Shown here: positions 9,083 to 17,147 of the stretch, one piece after another
How the letters are laid out: each line of letters starts with the position of its first letter
How positions within the stretch are numbered: position 1 is the stretch's first letter
DNA from: Candidatus Vesicomyosocius okutanii
GTDB lineage: Bacteria; Pseudomonadota; Gammaproteobacteria; PS1; Pseudothioglobaceae
DNA length: 64,000 nt
Reading direction: 5' to 3'
Assembly (NCBI RefSeq): GCF_000010405.1
Contig: NC_009465.1
Span: 682,001-746,000, forward strand
Program-made: the position numbers and the translations under genes
Notes under the pieces: generated by a model
Databases searched by the model: none
What the model was told of the DNA's origin: nothing
Seen by the model: only the letters and a program-made list of their open reading frames with translations

Positions 9083-10031
9083 CTAACACTTTAGAGACAA
9101 ACCCCAATTTATCCATTAAAGAAATGTAATAGGCTTTCATAAGCCTATTAGTTGATTGATATAAACGTTTACCCTTGTCGTTAATAAAATCAAACTCGGA
9201 CATATTATTCGCATTAGCAATTGAATCATTTAATGCACTAATAGCCTGGTCGATCTCTTTTCTTGCTTTAAATTGACGTGATATATCACCAAGATCTTGA
9301 TAATCTGGTGAATTAATAATCTGAGCTTGTGTTTCAAGAATAGCTTTAATAGCATTGACACTATTGCCACTAGTTGCATACTCTGCTCTATAATTGTTCG
9401 GTTTATTCTTAAATTTTTTACTCAAACCAGCTACATCACCAACACGCCACTCTTTAAGTTTATAGGTACCAGCAATTAAAGTATTTAACAGAATTGCACT
9501 AGCATATTGCTCATTTTCAAGGAATTTTGACTGATACATTTTATAACCATCTAAAATTTCTGACAAATAGCTTTTGATTGACTTGGCAATTATTAACGCC
9601 ATATTTTTAACCCTCTGATGAGACAAATCTTTTGTAAAAAGAACATATTCCAAAGCATTAATAGTTTTGTGTGAATACTTATACATAGCATTAAATAGCT
9701 CATCATTACTATTAATAATTAAATCTAATTGAGGTTTAATCTCCTCATTATTTCCATGAAATATATCAATGTATCTTGGTGTATCTAAATAATCCTCATT
9801 TAAATCACCCAAAAAATAAGTAGTTTCAACTTTTTTCCAACTTGAAACTAAGTTACCGAATTGCATTCTAATTCTTGTAGAATTAGCTTGATTAATATTA
9901 TCAATTAATAAATCAACACTTTTAATGGCTAATATAATATTGACAATAATAACTTGGTTAAAGAACTTTTCACCAACTGCATTTACAACAATCGATATAA
10001 AAAAAATAATAACAACCAAGTATCTCATCAA
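9066..10031 (-). CDS. Imelysin-like (peptidase M75 / IrpA-type) protein, second copy
   Basis: Predicted exported helical protein of 321 residues with a hydrophobic N-terminus (LVVIIFFISIVVNAVG). Similarity to imelysin-like, iron-regulated proteins is seen in WKKVETTYFLGD near the N-terminus and YSHKTINALEYVLF near residue 130, a degenerate form of the GxHxxE region. It is shorter than, and diverged from, the copy at 11383-12693, with the di-haem gene between them. The family is linked to iron uptake although its biochemistry is unsettled; despite the old name, proteolysis is doubtful. It lies 6 bp after the di-haem gene. Confidence 0.78.
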   Translation of the reverse strand: MMRYLVVIIFFISIVVNAVGEKFFNQVIIVNIILAIKSVDLLIDNINQANSTRIRMQFGNLVSSWKKVETTYFLGDLNEDYLDTPRYIDIFHGNNEEIKPQLDLIINSNDELFNAMYKYSHKTINALEYVLFTKDLSHQRVKNMALIIAKSIKSYLSEILDGYKMYQSKFLENEQYASAILLNTLIAGTYKLKEWRVGDVAGLSKKFKNKPNNYRAEYATSGNSVNAIKAILETQAQIINSPDYQDLGDISRQFKARKEIDQAISALNDSIANANNMSEFDFINDKGKRLYQSTNRLMKAYYISLMDKLGFVSKVLDADGD

Positions 10032-10037
10032 CTTACC

Positions 10038-11405
10038 CTATATCTCATTCAAAAATTGCAATATTTTACCTCTACTACTAACAGGTAAATTCATAAACAA
10101 AGTTTTAGACCTCTCAGCCTCACCACCATGCCAAATAATTGCCTGTTCGAGGTTGCGTGCACGACCATCATGCAAAAAATTCTTATTATCTTTAAGTATT
10201 AAAGAAACCCTGCCCAATCTCCATAATGGAGGGGTACGCCATTCATTACCTAAAGCATCAAATTCTGAACGATCATCTGCTAAATCCTTTCCCATATCAT
10301 GTAATAGAAAATCACTATATGGATATATAGTAATATTAGGCAATGAATAACTTGGAACATGACATTTTGAACATCCTATTTCAGAGAATAGTCTTTGTCC
10401 TTGATATTGGCTAATAATAGATTTTGGCAGTTTCAAATGTGTCAAATAATAACTAATAGCATTTAATCTTTGTGCTGTTAGCTCATGTTTTTCTCCATCT
10501 TTTGAGGAATTAATACATTCAACTTGTATTAATGTGCACGACTGATGTTCGTAAATAGGATTAGTTAAACCCATATCATTAACAGCAGCATTGGCTGATT
10601 GATACTTTACTGTTGGTGCAGAAGCTTTCCAAGCATAACGACCAATCTCAATTTTCTTAGTCTGCTCTGACCAAACCCTATTAGCTTTACCAGAAATACC
10701 ATCATGATTAGCATCATTAATATCTTCATTAGCTAGAATCTGTTCATCAGTAATTTGTTCCAATAAACCCAAACCCACAAGTGCTGGTGCAATTCTAGCA
10801 GAAATAATTGTGTTAGGAAGTAAATCACCATAACCTAATTTCTCTAATTTAACTATTGGTTGTTGCAAAATGATGATAGTATTATCGGAATAATGAATAT
10901 TTTTAGTTGAATAATGTACCAAGGACTTGGCTTCAAAAGGTACACCAGGAACTCCATTAATGCTAATTTGAACACCATAATTTGGCTCAGGAATAGAACC
11001 AAATTTAGCTATCATTCCTTGATGCTCATCAGTATCATTTAAAGGTATGGATAAGCGTATTACGTGTGACTTATCAACGATATTATTTACTTCAAATACT
11101 TTTCCACGACCATTTTTTACATGACAATTAACACAAGTATTAGCACTAAATAATGGACCTAATCCATCACGTGCTGTTGTTGAACTAGGAGCTTCTACCC
11201 AAGGAATACGAAAAAAACTCTTTCCCAAAATAAACTTATCCAATTTATCATTACTTAAATTAGGCTGAACTTGCGTAAAAGACTGACTTAACTCGTAGGT
11301 TGATAAATTACTAAAATCATTAGCGAAAACCCTTTCCATTAGACTAATAACAAGAATTAATATGATTAAAGCCGCTGAATATTTATAGTTTAATTTCCTC
11401 AACAT
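10038..11405 (-). CDS. Di-haem cytochrome, thiol-oxidoreductase-like (DUF1111 / MauG-CcpA-related)
   Basis: Exported c-type cytochrome. The N-terminal 28 residues are a signal peptide ending near VFA. Two CxxCH haem-attachment motifs are visible: CVNCH at residues 91-95 and CSKCH about 250 residues later. The remainder matches the di-haem oxidoreductase family, for example GLGPLFSANTC before the first haem and TPPLWRLGR and FLHDGRARNLEQAIIWHGGEA near the C-terminus. It overlaps the upstream imelysin gene by 23 bp, so the two are tightly coupled. In other proteobacteria this family recurs between two imelysin-like genes. The electron partner is unknown; haem attachment would need the Ccm system (ccmAB at 29848-31106). 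Confidence 0.87.
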   Translation of the reverse strand: MLRKLNYKYSAALIILILVISLMERVFANDFSNLSTYELSQSFTQVQPNLSNDKLDKFILGKSFFRIPWVEAPSSTTARDGLGPLFSANTCVNCHVKNGRGKVFEVNNIVDKSHVIRLSIPLNDTDEHQGMIAKFGSIPEPNYGVQISINGVPGVPFEAKSLVHYSTKNIHYSDNTIIILQQPIVKLEKLGYGDLLPNTIISARIAPALVGLGLLEQITDEQILANEDINDANHDGISGKANRVWSEQTKKIEIGRYAWKASAPTVKYQSANAAVNDMGLTNPIYEHQSCTLIQVECINSSKDGEKHELTAQRLNAISYYLTHLKLPKSIISQYQGQRLFSEIGCSKCHVPSYSLPNITIYPYSDFLLHDMGKDLADDRSEFDALGNEWRTPPLWRLGRVSLILKDNKNFLHDGRARNLEQAIIWHGGEAERSKTLFMNLPVSSRGKILQFLNEI

Positions 11406-12693
11406 CCATTATATTTCCAACTGTTAAATCAATACCATTTGATTTTGCTACATAAATCATTTGATCACCAATGGCTCTTAACTCATTTTTAAGTATTTTG
11501 ATTTGCCTAGCTTGAGAGTCATTCGGATGAATTTGATAATCAAAATGACGGCTTACTTGTGCCAATGTATTCATTTGATTAATTTTAGTATTTACTGATG
11601 CAATTAAACCCATTAACTTAGTTTTATCTTTCATAGCATCAATAAGTGCTACACCATAGTCAAAACCATTATAAGTACCGAACAACAAATTCTTAAAACC
11701 TTGAAAATTTTGCGTTATATCACGATGTGTATTATCAGAAAAACAACTATGCTCATCTTCTTCAGATGGCGTTAGTACTGCCATTGCAATACGCTCATTA
11801 GCAAGTTCAGATTTAATAAAAATACCTAACCCAGAAAAAATTTGCTTAAGTGCCACCTTTACATTAATATTCTTAGTCACATCAGAATTTTGACCCAATA
11901 ATGCTGCTTTATAATTAGTACTATCGCCATCTGCCCAAGCCGAAGTTATTGACTCTAAATCAGAAATAATTAGACTCGCTGCGGCATTTAAATATTGTTT
12001 ACGACGATCAGCATTTACATTAATCGTATAATCAGCAAGTGGTCTCTGACCTGCTAACAATGCACCATGAGTTACACTATCTTTTATAAAATTAGTATAA
12101 TCCTGATCTTGACCCCATAATAAAAACTCAATAACGTGATAACCAGTTGTAACATTAGCATTGCCACCATTTTCATTAAGCGCTACTAACACATCAGAAG
12201 TAATTATACTTACATCAATCACTAAAGGATTTTCCCCACCTGGATTAAATATATCTGGGGTATCAATAATATTACCTGATGTTTTTCTACCCTTAGCATT
12301 GGTTGTATAATCAATCATATTTTCATCTAATGGCCAAGCATTTAATCGCCCTTCTGGTGCACCATAAGATGTATGCCAACCTTCCTCTGCATCAATAGGC
12401 CCATTAGACAATCTAAACGCTTCAGTTTGACTATAAGATTCACGAGCGTTTAGCCATGCCGCTTTAGCATTTCCCATTGTTTCTATTGTAGGATTAATTG
12501 TAAAATCTTTCAATTTTATTCCTAATTTTTTAGCATCATTCAAGGCATCCGTGTAGTTTATAGTTGCAATATTTGCATAAGTGATTAACAACGGATTAAT
12601 CTCATTTCCACTCAAGAATACACTTGCAGCAGAAATTACTATTACCACTGTCAAAACAAACGAAATCATCAATTTTTTTGTACTGTCATGCAT
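11383..12693 (-). CDS. Imelysin family protein, IrpA-like
   Basis: Exported iron-regulated-type protein of 436 residues and the first gene of the metal block. Hydrophobic residues 9-28 form a signal anchor. The family hallmark GxHxxE is intact in GYHVIEFLLWGQD, and the N-terminal region with WLNARESYSQTEAFRLSNGPID matches IrpA-like imelysins. An AAGGAG ribosome site lies at about 12698-12703. No strong Fur box is evident upstream. Together with the downstream di-haem and second imelysin genes it probably forms a periplasmic iron-handling unit. The reaction it performs is not known for the family. Confidence 0.86.
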   Translation of the reverse strand: MHDSTKKLMISFVLTVVIVISAASVFLSGNEINPLLITYANIATINYTDALNDAKKLGIKLKDFTINPTIETMGNAKAAWLNARESYSQTEAFRLSNGPIDAEEGWHTSYGAPEGRLNAWPLDENMIDYTTNAKGRKTSGNIIDTPDIFNPGGENPLVIDVSIITSDVLVALNENGGNANVTTGYHVIEFLLWGQDQDYTNFIKDSVTHGALLAGQRPLADYTINVNADRRKQYLNAAASLIISDLESITSAWADGDSTNYKAALLGQNSDVTKNINVKVALKQIFSGLGIFIKSELANERIAMAVLTPSEEDEHSCFSDNTHRDITQNFQGFKNLLFGTYNGFDYGVALIDAMKDKTKLMGLIASVNTKINQMNTLAQVSRHFDYQIHPNDSQARQIKILKNELRAIGDQMIYVAKSNGIDLTVGNIMDVEEIKL

Positions 12694-13501
12694 ATTTCTC
12701 CTTACACTTATAAAAATTCTATAGTTGCTATTATTAATACTAAAAAGCGATTTATAAACTATTAATTGATTTTTTATCCGTTCATTTTATTATTTTCAAA
12801 AAGATAATTACATCTTATAACTAATCAAAAGCTATAAGCTAAACTCGACAACCATTCAACCTAAATTAAACCATAAACGATAAGGATTAGAACTACCATA
12901 ACCCTTTATATCATTTTTAAAATAATTCACACCAATACTAATAATATATCAACTGCTGTATCTGTAATAATATTCATATACTTAATACTAGTTATCCTAT
13001 ATATTGTTAATTAGAAATATCTACAGAACTACTTCTGCAGATTTGATACCTGCCTGTATTAATCTTAATTCACCTTCTTTTATTTTATTAAAAATAGTTA
13101 ATTTCTTCAAGTTAGTAAATGATATCAGTTATTATTTGCATTTATAATAAAATATAAAAATTATGTAATATATCATTTTCTTAGCTATTGAGAAAAAAAT
13201 AAAACCTCTTAAACACTCAGCTATACCATTAACTAAATTAATTTTCATAGATCTAGCATTTAAATTTGATTTTATGATTGATATTATTAACAGCACATTT
13301 ATTACAAAATCAAATTTATCTTAAAATTATACAAACACTCTTAAATCATAATATTATATAAGTTCTACTTTGATTTACTTATATGCTACACAGAAAAGAA
13401 AGTATGAATAAATTACTATCACCCCTAGATATATCTTAATAATTGCATATTATAAAAATATAACATAAAATAAAATAGTCATCATTCATCTTTTTACCAC
13501 T
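12694..13501. other. Long spacer with decayed coding remnants (minus strand)
   Basis: No intact gene in about 800 bp. On the minus strand two fragments stand out. One at about 13021-13125 reads TNLKKLTIFNKIKEGELRL and continues IQAGIKSAEVVL to a stop. The other, about 12850-12950, reads GVNYFKNDIKGYGSSNPYRL then WFNLG, a stop and MVVEFSL, with an outer-membrane-protein flavour. I cannot name either. A near-perfect 10-bp inverted repeat (ATCTACAGAA/TTCTGCAGAT, 13019-13042) lies at the end of the first fragment. Confidence 0.45.
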
Positions 13502-14641
13502 TTGGATTTAAACAAACGCACTCAAGCCAGTCAAAAAGTTACACTTGTAGGTATCACTGTTGATTTTTTATTGGCGATATTGAAAGTTATTACAGGTTCT
13601 ATTGGAAATTCTGGCGCTTTAATTGCAGATGGTGCCCACTCATTTTCTGACTTATTATCTGATGGATTAGTTCTATATGCTACTAAACATTCAACCCTTG
13701 ATGCCGACGAAGAGCACCCTTATGGGCATAATCGATTTGAAACAGTTGCTATTCTAGGTCTTGCAATTATTTTAACCATTGTTGGTTTAGGTATTATTTT
13801 AGATGCAATGATTAAATTATCTAACCCTATTACACTTTCACACAGTACGTTACTTTTAAATATTACTATCTTATCAATTTTTTCTAAAGAAGCTTTATAC
13901 TGGTATACTCTAAAAGTAGCCAATGATTATAAATCTGACTTATTAAAAGCCAATGCTTGGCATCATCGTTCAGATGCATTATCTTCAATTGTAGTACTAA
14001 TCGGCATTCTTGGCAGTTTAAATGATTATCCATATTTAGATAGTATTGCAGCTATCGTTGTGGGTGTCATGATTATTTATATTGCTTGGAAATTAGGTCT
14101 AAATGCAACTAAAGAACTAGTAGACACCTCTATTGATGCACAACAAGTAGCAGAATTAAAGCACGCACTAGGACAAATTAATGATGTTAATAGTGTTCAT
14201 TCTCTACGTACTCGCAAAATTGGACACACTATTTCTTGTGATGTGCACATACAAGTTGATCCTTTTTTAAGTGTTAGCGAGGGGCATATTATCAGTATTA
14301 GCGTTGAACGTGTAGCCAAAAAATGCTTAAAAAACTTAAACGATGTGACAGTTCATATTGATGTAGAAGATGATGAAACTAATTCTCCTTACAAAGCATT
14401 ACCAGAACGTTCAGAAGCGTTAGGAATTCTAACTAAAGCCCTATTTAATAATAAATATAGCAGTGAAATTAGTCGTATTCAATTACATTATTTAGAAAGT
14501 AAAATTCATGTAGATTTTTACTTACCACTTAAATGTCTCCAAACTGACAATACTGCTGATAAAATACTAACTAAGTTACAAGAGACTGTTAACAATCTTG
14601 ATAATTTTGGAAAGATTAAGGTTTATTTTAGCCAAAATTAA
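13502..14641 (+). CDS. Cation diffusion facilitator (CDF) family metal efflux protein
   Basis: Inner-membrane proton-coupled exporter of divalent metals (Zn, Fe, Co, Cd or Mn). It has six predicted membrane helices followed by a cytoplasmic ferredoxin-like domain. The metal-site residues are present: HSFSDLLSD on helix 2 (DGAHSFSD) and HHRSDALSS on helix 5. At 379 residues it is longer than the usual 300, with an extra C-terminal tail of about 80 residues. The start is a TTG without a clear ribosome site; homologues begin at a similar point, so I keep it. The metal cannot be assigned, but iron or zinc would suit the nearby genes. Confidence 0.88.
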   Translation: MDLNKRTQASQKVTLVGITVDFLLAILKVITGSIGNSGALIADGAHSFSDLLSDGLVLYATKHSTLDADEEHPYGHNRFETVAILGLAIILTIVGLGIILDAMIKLSNPITLSHSTLLLNITILSIFSKEALYWYTLKVANDYKSDLLKANAWHHRSDALSSIVVLIGILGSLNDYPYLDSIAAIVVGVMIIYIAWKLGLNATKELVDTSIDAQQVAELKHALGQINDVNSVHSLRTRKIGHTISCDVHIQVDPFLSVSEGHIISISVERVAKKCLKNLNDVTVHIDVEDDETNSPYKALPERSEALGILTKALFNNKYSSEISRIQLHYLESKIHVDFYLPLKCLQTDNTADKILTKLQETVNNLDNFGKIKVYFSQN

Positions 14642-14818
14642 AAAACAACAAAAAGCATACTAATAGCACTTAATAATGTATCTATTACATTTATCTGGAG
14701 TATATCTTATTAAGTCTTAATAATCTCTTCTTGCATCATAAATAATGCCTGTTCTTTTAACAGCGTATTATTTCTCCCACAATAGTCTTTTAATTAGATT
14801 AGAAACCATATTACTACA
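14642..14818. other. Spacer with unidentified minus-strand open fragment
   Basis: On the minus strand an open piece reads GRNNTLLKEQALFMMQEEII and ends KT then a stop near 14720. It is out of frame with the ruvC remnant beside it and I cannot identify it. Nothing else is evident. Confidence 0.3.
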
Positions 14819-14896
14819 TTAAAATTTAAGCTTATTAGGCTCAATTAAACCGCAATCTGTTACTCTTGAACCAAAATCAACTCCTAAAATTCCATT
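14819..14896 (-). pseudogene. ruvC: RuvC Holliday-junction resolvase, N-terminal remnant
   Basis: The minus strand reads ILGVDFGSRVTDCGLIEPNK in one frame, then LKF and a stop. This closely matches the RuvC N-terminus (ILGIDPGSRVTGYGVIE pattern), including the first catalytic Asp. An ATG at 14895 is one base out of frame with this run, so the start is frameshifted. The remaining 140 or so residues, with the other acidic catalytic residues, cannot be found downstream. ruvB is intact 8 kb away. Confidence 0.65.
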
Positions 14897-14948
14897 AAAA
14901 AATATTTAATAATTTTTCTAGGTTTATCAAACACATATTACACCCTTA

Positions 14949-14980
14949 TGATATACTTTTATTTTTCTAAATTTTAAGGA
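14949..14980 (+). promoter_or_regulatory. Promoter and ribosome site of the thioredoxin gene
   Basis: An extended -10 element, TGATATACT, spans 14949-14957. An AAGGA ribosome-binding site lies at 14976-14980, 8 bases before the ATG at 14989. The -35 region is weak. Spacing supports transcription starting at about 14964. Confidence 0.5.
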
Positions 14981-14988
14981 TTAAACAA

Positions 14989-15348
14989 ATGGCAGTATTA
15001 GAACTAAATCTAAGTAATTTTGATGAAACCATTCAAAGTAATGACATTGTTATACTAGACTTTTGGGCTCCATGGTGTGGTCCTTGCAAACAATTTGCAC
15101 CTATTTATGATGAAGTTTCTAACAAAGTAGATAATGTTATTTTTGCTAAAATAAACACCGAAGATGAACAAAAACTAGCAAGTAATTTTCAAATTCGATC
15201 CATTCCTACTCTAATGATTTTCAGAGAACAAATTGAAGTCTTCTCTCAACCAGGAGCAATGTCAGGTTCTAATTTAGAAGATGTTATTACTAAAGCCAAA
15301 GCATTTGATATGAACGAAATGCGTAAAGAAATTAAAAAGAAAAAATAA
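14989..15348 (+). CDS. trxA: Thioredoxin
   Basis: Small cytoplasmic disulfide reductase, 119 residues. The redox motif WCGPC is intact in FWAPWCGPCKQF near residues 27-37, and the cis-proline loop is seen in IRSIPTLMIF. A lysine-rich tail (MRKEIKKKK) of about ten residues extends past the normal end. It is a single gene with its own promoter, convergent with the ArsC-like gene. Other thioredoxin genes may exist outside the window, so the exact paralogue name is less certain than the family. Confidence 0.9.
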   Translation: MAVLELNLSNFDETIQSNDIVILDFWAPWCGPCKQFAPIYDEVSNKVDNVIFAKINTEDEQKLASNFQIRSIPTLMIFREQIEVFSQPGAMSGSNLEDVITKAKAFDMNEMRKEIKKKK

Positions 15349-15354
15349 TTATTA

Positions 15355-15681
15355 TTATAACTTTAAATAATTTTTTTCACTAAATCCAACCATGATATCA
15401 TCACCTATTATCAATATTGGGCGTTTGATAAGTGTTGGGTTTTTCAGTACTAAATCTAAAGTAATATTACCTTTTTCTTCATCATTTAAATTTCGATAAG
15501 TAGTAGAACGCTTATTAATAAGATTTTCCCAAGTGACTTTATCTACAAATGTTTGTAACTTAGTTTTATCAATCGGATTATCACGAAAATCAATAAATTC
15601 AAAATCAACCTGATGATTAATGAAGAATTTTTTTGCTTTTTTAATGGTATCGCAATTTTTAATCCCATACATTTTAATCAT
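15355..15681 (-). CDS. ArsC/Spx-family thiol protein (YffB-like)
   Basis: 108-residue member of the arsenate reductase-like (ArsC/YffB/Spx) family with a thioredoxin fold. It has the single N-terminal redox Cys in GIKNCDTIKKAKKFF and the family Arg in the KRPILI segment. The second cysteine of the Spx CxxC is absent, which points to the YffB-like glutathione-linked branch rather than Spx. Its ATG overlaps the stop of the upstream gene (ATGA), so the two are co-translated. Substrate unknown; an arsenate role is possible but not indicated by context. Confidence 0.8.
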   Translation of the reverse strand: MIKMYGIKNCDTIKKAKKFFINHQVDFEFIDFRDNPIDKTKLQTFVDKVTWENLINKRSTTYRNLNDEEKGNITLDLVLKNPTLIKRPILIIGDDIMVGFSEKNYLKL

Positions 15682-16310
15682 TGAACTACCTCATTATAAA
15701 ATTCTAAAATTTCTTTATTATCATCATCAATAATGATACGTACGCCTTTGATCAAATAATACCAATACGACACACTCTGACTAACCAGCTCCACTCTACT
15801 AGGTTCACCAAATAGATTAATAATTATTTCTTTTGATAAATCTACTTTAGGTATAAGGGTTAATGACTTGATTTTTAGATCTAACATTGATATTTTAGCC
15901 ATCAAATTAAACGTTGTTTTCCTAACACCTGAAGACATAACTCTTAATTCTTTAATGTTGTTATTTAAATATTTAGTGTCTTTTTGGTCAAATATTAAAT
16001 TTAAAATAACACCAACACTAATACCACCTACTTTGGTGTTAGAAAAAAATACTTCTAATTCCGGTTCCTTACTCTCACTTCCAAACATAGCAATCTCAGC
16101 CTCAGAGCCAAATAAATGCATTGCATCAATAAGACTACTATGGCCCATGGTTAAATTAAATACAACCGTATTACCTTGACTATTGATAAAACTTTGCCAC
16201 GGCATAGATTGATTTTGTGGTATTTGTATGTTACGAGTCAATAGGTAAAATAGAGTAAATATTACTACTGCTAATAATAATGTTATTGATATTATTTTAC
16301 TTTCTATCAT
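15678..16310 (-). CDS. Uncharacterised membrane-anchored protein
   Basis: I do not recognise this 210-residue protein. It has one N-terminal membrane helix (IISITLLLAVVIFTLFYLL, residues 6-24), followed by a predicted periplasmic domain with no cysteines and no obvious catalytic motif. The C-terminal part (LFGEPSRVELVSQSVSYWYY) resembles small outer-membrane-assembly-type domains only in general character. It lies 3 bp downstream of the PGPGW-type membrane gene and overlaps the ArsC-like gene, so the three form one operon. Conserved spacing suggests it is functional. Confidence 0.7.
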   Translation of the reverse strand: MIESKIISITLLLAVVIFTLFYLLTRNIQIPQNQSMPWQSFINSQGNTVVFNLTMGHSSLIDAMHLFGSEAEIAMFGSESKEPELEVFFSNTKVGGISVGVILNLIFDQKDTKYLNNNIKELRVMSSGVRKTTFNLMAKISMLDLKIKSLTLIPKVDLSKEIIINLFGEPSRVELVSQSVSYWYYLIKGVRIIIDDDNKEILEFYNEVVQ

Positions 16311-16313
16311 TAA

Positions 16314-16727
16314 TTATCGCTTAAATAGGGGTTTGTTAGCTTTAGAACGTAACCAATTAAGTGTTTTAAAGGTTAAGTTATGATTGATTAATTTAAGTTC
16401 TAGTTGTCGCTTACCTGGAAATTCCATTAAAAATAAACCTAATAAAATTGATATTAATCCTTGACCTGGCGTCACTAACATAATAATACCAACAATTAAT
16501 AATATAAAACCAGTTAGTGTCTTAAGTATCAATTTAATCAAATTAAAAGGTCTTCTTATTTTTAATTTCTTTTCTGAGTTTTTTAGAAAATAATTTGATG
16601 GCATTAGCCCTAATAAATAAGGTATTAACAATAAACTAATGATAAAAATCACTCCAGAAATTATACCCATAATTACTAGTATATCGTCTAATTGATTTAT
16701 AAGTACTACTATACTATCTACTAACAT
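16314..16727 (-). CDS. PGPGW-type small transmembrane protein
   Basis: 137-residue inner-membrane protein with three predicted helices. The segment LIVGIIMLVTPGQGLISILL resembles the glycine/proline hairpin of the PGPGW family (usually PGPGWG, here TPGQGL). A basic C-terminus, with RQLELKLINHN, follows the last helix. The function of the family is unknown. Its start codon overlaps the last codons of the dtd pseudogene, showing that it was the next gene of the dtd operon before dtd decayed. Confidence 0.72.
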   Translation of the reverse strand: MLVDSIVVLINQLDDILVIMGIISGVIFIISLLLIPYLLGLMPSNYFLKNSEKKLKIRRPFNLIKLILKTLTGFILLIVGIIMLVTPGQGLISILLGLFLMEFPGKRQLELKLINHNLTFKTLNWLRSKANKPLFKR

Positions 16728-17145
16728 AATAATAAAAATATCACAGACTCATTATTGGTTAAAGATACTTGTATATTAGCACCAAAAATACCACTAATAA
16801 TTAACTCTTATTTTAGTCAAAAAATAATCAAACAATACTTTAGTTTGCTCTGATAACTTAGTGGTAAAAAACCAACTCTTATGCCTAAATTAGTATTAGC
16901 TAATAGAATCAATTGAAAAACAACCAATACCTCGCCCAACATATCTTTAATCAATAGACTCATCCTTTTGATTCGCGTCATAAAATACCTAATATAATAA
17001 CAATTATATAATCATTTTCTCTGTTTTTACTTGTTAATTATATTTTTCAATATCAATAAAACTAACATTCCTTGATTGATTTTTTCCATAATTCACTATT
17101 TACTTTAACTTTAGCATTCGTTACGTGTTAAATTAAAGTTTTCAT
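16723..17145 (-). pseudogene. dtd: D-aminoacyl-tRNA deacylase, decayed
   Basis: The minus strand encodes a nearly full-length Dtd with frameshifts and stops. From the ATG at 17145: MKTLI, stop (TAA where Gln is expected), HVTNAKVKVNSE; then in another frame EKINQGMLVLL; then MSLLIKDMLGEVLVVFQLIL; then LFDYFLTKIRVN; then ISGIFGANIQVSLTNNESVI to a stop at 16723. These match, in order, the family elements QRVT-A-V-V, G.I..GLLVLLG, GG.VLVVSQFTLAA, LFDYF and TG.FGA.MQV.L.NDGPV. The conserved S-Q-F-T becomes FQLIL and the DGP motif becomes NES, so key residues are gone as well. It starts 3 bp after glyS ends. Confidence 0.9.
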
Positions 17146-17147
17146 TA

